DNA from: Stenotrophomonas rhizophila
GTDB taxonomy: Bacteria > Pseudomonadota > Gammaproteobacteria > Xanthomonadales > Xanthomonadaceae
Length of the DNA stretch: 64,000 nt
Assembly (NCBI RefSeq): GCF_003751305.1
Contig: NZ_RJKV01000002.1
Span: 992,001-1,056,000, forward strand
Direction: 5' to 3'
Shown here: one piece after another, positions 60,361 through 64,000 of the stretch
How the letters are laid out: each line of letters starts with the position of its first letter
Position numbering within the stretch: the first letter of the stretch is position 1
The notes under the pieces: model-generated
The model's input: only the letters and a program-made list of their open reading frames with translations
What the model was told of the DNA's origin: nothing
Databases searched by the model: none
Translations under genes and position numbers: made by a program

Positions 60361-61678
60361 GCGCACGCCAACGCCAGCGCCGATGCACCGGCGCATGGTC
60401 TGGTGGTTGCTGGGCTACCTGGCGCTGATCTCGCTGGCGGTATTCAGTGTCGGCAACTACGTGCATGAACATGCCGAGCACTCGGCGTGGCGCGCCCTGC
60501 TCAACTCCGAGCTGGACAGCATCGTCAACCACATCGAGCACGAGCCGCACTATCGCTGGCAGGACTCGGACACGCTGCGGTTGTTCTACCTCAACGGCAG
60601 CCCGACGGTGCCGGAAAGCCTGCGCACCCTGCATCCCGGGCTGCACGACGGCGTGGAGGTCAACGGTCGTGCCAGCGCCGTGATGGTCCGGGAGACCACG
60701 CAGCTGGGGCGGCTGGCGCTGGTGCTGGACATCAACGACTTCCATGAGCTGGAACAGTTCGCTACGCGCTGGGTGCTGCTGGCCGGCGTGCTGATGATCA
60801 TCGTCACCGTGCTGATGGCGTCCTTCGGCGTCGGTCGTCTGGTACGGCCGCTGAGCTCGCTGGCCAAACGCATCGACGACCTGCACCCTGGGGTGCCCGG
60901 GCAGCGGGTGGAGGTGGACCCGCGCGCCAGCTCCGAGCTGTACGTGATCGCCAATGCGTTGAACGACTATCTGGCGCGCAACGAGCAGTTCGTCGAACGC
61001 GAGCGGATCTTCATCAGCACGGCCAGCCATGAACTGCGCACGCCGATCGCGGTGATCACCGGGGCTGCCGAGCTTGCGCTGGGCCAGCCGGAGATCCCCG
61101 ACCGCGCGCGCCAGCAGATGCAGCGTGTGCATCGCACGGCCCAGGGCGTGGAGCAGCTGATCCAGCTGCTGCTGGTGCTGGCGCGCGACCCGGCACGACT
61201 GGCAGCACTCGGCGAGCGCATTCCGCTCGATCTGCTGGTGCCGGACATCATTGAAGACCATCGTCACCTGATGGGCGACAAGGACCTGCGCATCGAGATC
61301 GATGGTCTGGCGCGGGTGGATATCGTCGCACCACTGGGCGTGGTCCAGGCGGCGATCGGCAATCTGCTGCGCAACGCAATCGAGAACAGCGGCCGCGGCA
61401 CCATCCACATCCAGGTGTCGGATCAGGCGGTGGTGACCCTGCAGGATCCCGGGCTGGGCATGAGTCCGGAAGAAATCGCCGCCGTGCACGCGCGCATGGC
61501 ACGAGGTGACCGCAATGAGCAGAGCGGGATCGGGCTGGAGCTGATCGCCCGGCTCTGTGAACACCTGGGCTGGGCGCTGCAGATCGCACCCTGCGTGCCA
61601 CGCGGAACCTGTGTGATTCTCGATCTCGGTGCCTCGTTGCCGGAGGCCAACGCGCGTCCGTCGCTGCCTGAGACGTAA
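60347..61678 (+). CDS. Sensor histidine kinase
   Basis: A 443-residue membrane kinase. Helices lie at about residues 18-37 and 142-163, flanking a periplasmic sensor of about 100 residues with several acidic and histidine residues (HEHAEHSAWR, EHEPHYRW). HAMP then HisKA follow, with His228 in ASHELRTPIAVI. The ATPase domain has LRNAIENSG, LQDPGLGMS and GIGLELI. The acidic loop could sense metals or cationic peptides; this is inference. It is followed by a strong terminator. Confidence 0.92.
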   Translation: MTRHKRTPTPAPMHRRMVWWLLGYLALISLAVFSVGNYVHEHAEHSAWRALLNSELDSIVNHIEHEPHYRWQDSDTLRLFYLNGSPTVPESLRTLHPGLHDGVEVNGRASAVMVRETTQLGRLALVLDINDFHELEQFATRWVLLAGVLMIIVTVLMASFGVGRLVRPLSSLAKRIDDLHPGVPGQRVEVDPRASSELYVIANALNDYLARNEQFVERERIFISTASHELRTPIAVITGAAELALGQPEIPDRARQQMQRVHRTAQGVEQLIQLLLVLARDPARLAALGERIPLDLLVPDIIEDHRHLMGDKDLRIEIDGLARVDIVAPLGVVQAAIGNLLRNAIENSGRGTIHIQVSDQAVVTLQDPGLGMSPEEIAAVHARMARGDRNEQSGIGLELIARLCEHLGWALQIAPCVPRGTCVILDLGASLPEANARPSLPET

Positions 61679-61736
61679 TCAGCCCGCGCGCTGCGCTGCA
61701 AAGTGTGGCGTCGTGAAGACAATGTTAAGCTCCGGA

Positions 61737-61765
61737 GGCGCCGCTCTATGCGGCGCTTTTTTTTT
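61737..61765 (+). terminator. Rho-independent terminator
   Basis: GCGCCGC-TCTAT-GCGGCGC followed by nine T residues. It ends the two-component operon, 28 bp before the DUF819 gene. Confidence 0.93.
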
Positions 61766-61793
61766 ATCCCTTCGATCGACAGAGGATGGCGTG

Positions 61794-63044
61794 ATGCCGA
61801 CCGAACCCAGTACTGCCCTGATCACCAACGACATTGTCGGCCTCGGCCTGATCGCCGCCACCCTGGCCGTGATCTTCTGGGCCGCCAGCGGCCCGACCCC
61901 GATCCTCAAGAAAATTTTCGCGTGGGTGCCGGCCCTGCTGCTGTGCTACTTCATCCCGGCCATCTACAACACTTCCGGCCTCATCGACGGCCACAACACC
62001 TCGCTCTACAACCCGATCGCGCGTGACGTGCTGCTGCCCGCCGCGCTGGTGCTGCTGACGCTCTCGATCGATCTGAAAGGCATCCTGAAACTGGGCCCGA
62101 AGCTGCTGGTGGTGTTCTGCGCCGGCACGCTGGGCATCATTCTCGGTGCGATCGTGTCGTTCCAGGCGATGTCCTGGATCCACCCGGCCACAGTGGCTGG
62201 CGATACCTGGAAGGGCATGGCCGCGTTGGCCGGCAGCTGGATCGGCGGCGGTGCCAACATGGTGGCGATGCGTGAAGTGTTCGGCACGGATGCGACCACC
62301 TTCGGCCAGTTCGCCGTGGTCGATGTGGCCTGCGCGAGCCTGTGGATGGCGGTGCTTCTGTTCCTGGCCAACCGCGCCCAGCAGATCGACACGCGCAATG
62401 GCGCCGATACCCGCGCCATCGATGAGATGAAGGCGCGGATTTCCGCCTACGAGGCACAGAACGCGCGGATCCCCAGCCTGACCGACCTGATGGTGATCGT
62501 CGGCGTGGCGCTGGGCGGCGTCGGCCTGGCGCATGCCATCGCGGCGCCGCTGAGCGGCTGGTTCAAAGCCAATGTGAGCTGGGCCAGTCAGTTCAGCCTG
62601 GACAGCGCGTTCGTCTGGGTGGTGCTGTTGTCCACGGCGCTCGGCCTGGGCCTGAGCTTCACCCGTGCGCGGCGCCTGGAGTCGGCCGGTGCCTCGCGAC
62701 TGGGCACGTTGTTCCTGTATTTCCTGATCGCCTGCATCGGCATGCAGATGGACCTGCTCTCGCTGCTCGATCGTCCGTGGCTGTTCGCGCTCGGCGCGAT
62801 CTGGATGCTGACCCACATCCTGGTGCTGTGGATTGCAGCCAAGCTGCTGCGCGCGCCGCTGTTCTTCTTCGCGATCGGCTCGCAGGGCAATATCGGTGCA
62901 GCCGCATCGGCCCCCGTGGTCGCCGCCGCGTTCCATCCGTCGCTGGCGCCGGTCGGAGTGCTGCTGGGCACCGTGGGCTATGCCACCGGGACCGGCCTGG
63001 CGTATGTGACCGGGCTGATCCTGAAATGGATGGCGGGCGCGTAA
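61794..63044 (+). CDS. DUF819 membrane transporter-like protein
   Basis: A 416-residue inner-membrane protein with about 11 helices, of the DUF819 (YjcL-like) family. Helical repeats with GSWIGGGANMVAMREVFG and FAIGSQGNIGAAASAPVVA are the two Gly-rich re-entrant-type segments that characterise it. The family resembles sodium-coupled secondary carriers, but no substrate is established. The ATG at 61794 lies after AGAGGA. It is monocistronic between two terminators. Confidence 0.85.
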   Translation: MPTEPSTALITNDIVGLGLIAATLAVIFWAASGPTPILKKIFAWVPALLLCYFIPAIYNTSGLIDGHNTSLYNPIARDVLLPAALVLLTLSIDLKGILKLGPKLLVVFCAGTLGIILGAIVSFQAMSWIHPATVAGDTWKGMAALAGSWIGGGANMVAMREVFGTDATTFGQFAVVDVACASLWMAVLLFLANRAQQIDTRNGADTRAIDEMKARISAYEAQNARIPSLTDLMVIVGVALGGVGLAHAIAAPLSGWFKANVSWASQFSLDSAFVWVVLLSTALGLGLSFTRARRLESAGASRLGTLFLYFLIACIGMQMDLLSLLDRPWLFALGAIWMLTHILVLWIAAKLLRAPLFFFAIGSQGNIGAAASAPVVAAAFHPSLAPVGVLLGTVGYATGTGLAYVTGLILKWMAGA

Positions 63045-63069
63045 CGCACGCTGCCCATGGTGTTCCTGG

Positions 63070-63097
63070 AGGCGGCCTTGAGGGCCGCCTTTTTTTT
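63070..63097 (+). terminator. Rho-independent terminator
   Basis: AGGCGGCC-TTGA-GGGCCGCCT followed by T8, after the DUF819 gene. Confidence 0.9.
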
Positions 63098-63136
63098 GTG
63101 CGCTTCGCTCCTCTGCGTGGCCAGTATGCAGCCCAG

Positions 63137-63165
63137 TAAAAACGGCGGCGCTTTCGCGCCGCCGT
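63137..63165 (-). terminator. Terminator of the cstA-ybdD operon
   Basis: On the minus strand, ACGGCGGCGC-GAAA-GCGCCGCCGT is followed by TTTTT. Confidence 0.92.
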
Positions 63166-63190
63166 GTTGGAGTTCATCCGCTGCCGGACG

Positions 63191-63415
63191 TCAGCAGCAG
63201 CGTCCGCCGTTCTTGCCGCTGTAACGCGCCTCCTGGCGCTCGCGGAAGAACGTCTTGTAGTCCATCGGTACACGGTCGGGATGTTTTTCCAGCACGTGCC
63301 GGACGTAGTTGTCGTAGTCGGGAATGCCGCAGCACAGCCGCGCGGTCTGCACCAGGCGCCGCCAGATGCGGCGGTGGGCCTGGTACTGACCGGCGGGGAC
63401 GAGTTCGGTACTCAT
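63191..63415 (-). CDS. YbdD/YjiX-family small protein
   Basis: A 74-residue soluble protein of the YbdD/YjiX family that nearly always follows a cstA-type gene. It has [36 protein letters not shown], the family core (given here in two parts: [15 protein letters not shown] and [15 protein letters not shown]), and ends in GGRCC with two cysteines. Its start codon shares one base with the cstA stop codon, so translation is coupled. Its role in peptide or pyruvate uptake is not settled. Confidence 0.9.
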   Translation of the reverse strand: MSTELVPAGQYQAHRRIWRRLVQTARLCCGIPDYDNYVRHVLEKHPDRVPMDYKTFFRERQEARYSGKNGGRCC

Positions 63416-64000
63416 TACAGGTCCGCCATCTGGTGCGGCTCAAGCGCCACGTACGGGGTTTCCTTGTCGGTCCGCTGCGCGGTGCGACGGGCCATGAAGA
63501 TGGTCTTGATCGCGTAGAACAGGATCGAGAACACCACGAACAGGAACAGGACGGTCAGGCCGGTGTTGACGTAGGCGTTGACCACGATCTGATGCATCTG
63601 GCCGACGGTCTTGGCCGGCGCGGTCAGCGTGCCGCTGGCGATCGCATCCTGGTACTTGTGGGCCTGGGCCAGGAAGCCCTGGGCCGGGTTCTTGTCGAAG
63701 ATCTTGATCAGGCCCGCATACGTGGTGCAGATCAGCAGCCACACCGCCGGCACGCCGGTCACCCAGGCGAAGCGGTCACGCTTCATCTTGAACAGCACCA
63801 CGGTGCCGAGCATCAGCGCGATACCGGCCAGCATCTGGTTGGAGATGCCGAACAGCGGCCACAAGGTCTGGATGCCACCGAAGGGATCGACCACACCCGT
63901 GTAGAGCAGGTAGCCCCACAGCGCCACGCAACCGGCGGTGGCGATGATGTTGGCGGTCCACGATTCGGTCTTCTTCAGGGCCGGGATGAAGTTGCCCAGC
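63415..64000 (-). CDS. cstA: CstA-family pyruvate/peptide transporter, C-terminal part
   Basis: The last 195 codons of an inner-membrane transporter; the start lies beyond the right edge. Visible helices include [43 protein letters not shown] and [29 protein letters not shown] is a strong CstA/BtsT-family signature. E. coli members import pyruvate and respond to carbon starvation. It is followed directly by the ybdD-type gene. Confidence 0.93.
   Translation of the reverse strand, partial: LGNFIPALKKTESWTANIIATAGCVALWGYLLYTGVVDPFGGIQTLWPLFGISNQMLAGIALMLGTVVLFKMKRDRFAWVTGVPAVWLLICTTYAGLIKIFDKNPAQGFLAQAHKYQDAIASGTLTAPAKTVGQMHQIVVNAYVNTGLTVLFLFVVFSILFYAIKTIFMARRTAQRTDKETPYVALEPHQMADL

Overview
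The window is high-GC (about two thirds G+C by eye), densely packed chromosomal DNA from a gammaproteobacterium of the Xanthomonadaceae, most likely Stenotrophomonas. The evidence is short palindromes that start with GTAG (the SMAG repeat type described in S. maltophilia), the hflK-hflC-yjeT-purA and aroK-aroB orders, a GTG-started RIO1 kinase, a secreted ACE-like M2 peptidase and a poly-HAMP chemoreceptor. I see no rRNA, tRNA, CRISPR, prophage or transposase. The species call is inference.

Layout. 1-5.9 kb: start of a DHA2-type MFS exporter, then hemE, a WGR protein, aroB and aroK (all minus), dodecin, a glycerate-kinase-like protein, and pdxH. 5.9-16.7 kb: the 2-methylcitrate locus, with prpR divergent from prpB-prpC-acnD-(membrane protein)-(parDE)-prpF-prpD. 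A textbook sigma-54 promoter and PrpR-like half-sites lie in the divergent gap. 16.8-24.2 kb: alpha-2-macroglobulin lipoprotein and pbpC. 24.2-28.1 kb: ferritin-like protein, peroxiredoxin, DnaJ-like CbpA, PilH-like regulator, AcuI/YhdH reductase. 28.3-32.2 kb: hflK, hflC, a DUF2065 gene and purA. 32.3-37.3 kb: EF-hand protein, a small DUF6966-like protein, M23 peptidase, L,D-transpeptidase and MCP. 37.3-46.9 kb: RIO kinase, a run of secreted DJ-1/TPR protein, two-component system and membrane protein, then katE, a PAS-AraC regulator and an amino-acid permease. 47.6-52.7 kb: gcvP behind a tandem glycine riboswitch, a Bcr/CflA transporter and an unknown protein. 52.8-61.7 kb: M2 peptidase, then an envelope-modification block (eptA, PAP2 phosphatase, ArnT-like transferase) divergent from its own two-component system. 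61.8-64 kb: DUF819 transporter, ybdD and the end of cstA.

How it fits together. The prp genes oxidise propionyl-CoA through the AcnD/PrpF branch. No prpE is present, so activation of propionate must be encoded elsewhere. The eptA block probably adjusts lipid A charge and phosphate, and the divergent regulator pair is the natural candidate for its control. Cell-wall functions recur (pbpC, LDT, M23), as do oxidative-stress functions (katE, peroxiredoxin, ferritin).

The least explained material is non-coding. Five copies of a roughly 100 bp double-hairpin repeat have arms that differ in sequence but stay complementary, and four of them form two inverted pairs. One 750 bp gap holds four different tandem heptamer arrays plus a pentamer array. 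Seven SMAG sites are seen, two of which supply the stop codon of the gene before them. The best candidates for undescribed systems are the repeat family, the secreted DJ-1/two-component unit, and the SWEET-like protein plus ParDE module inside the prp operon.
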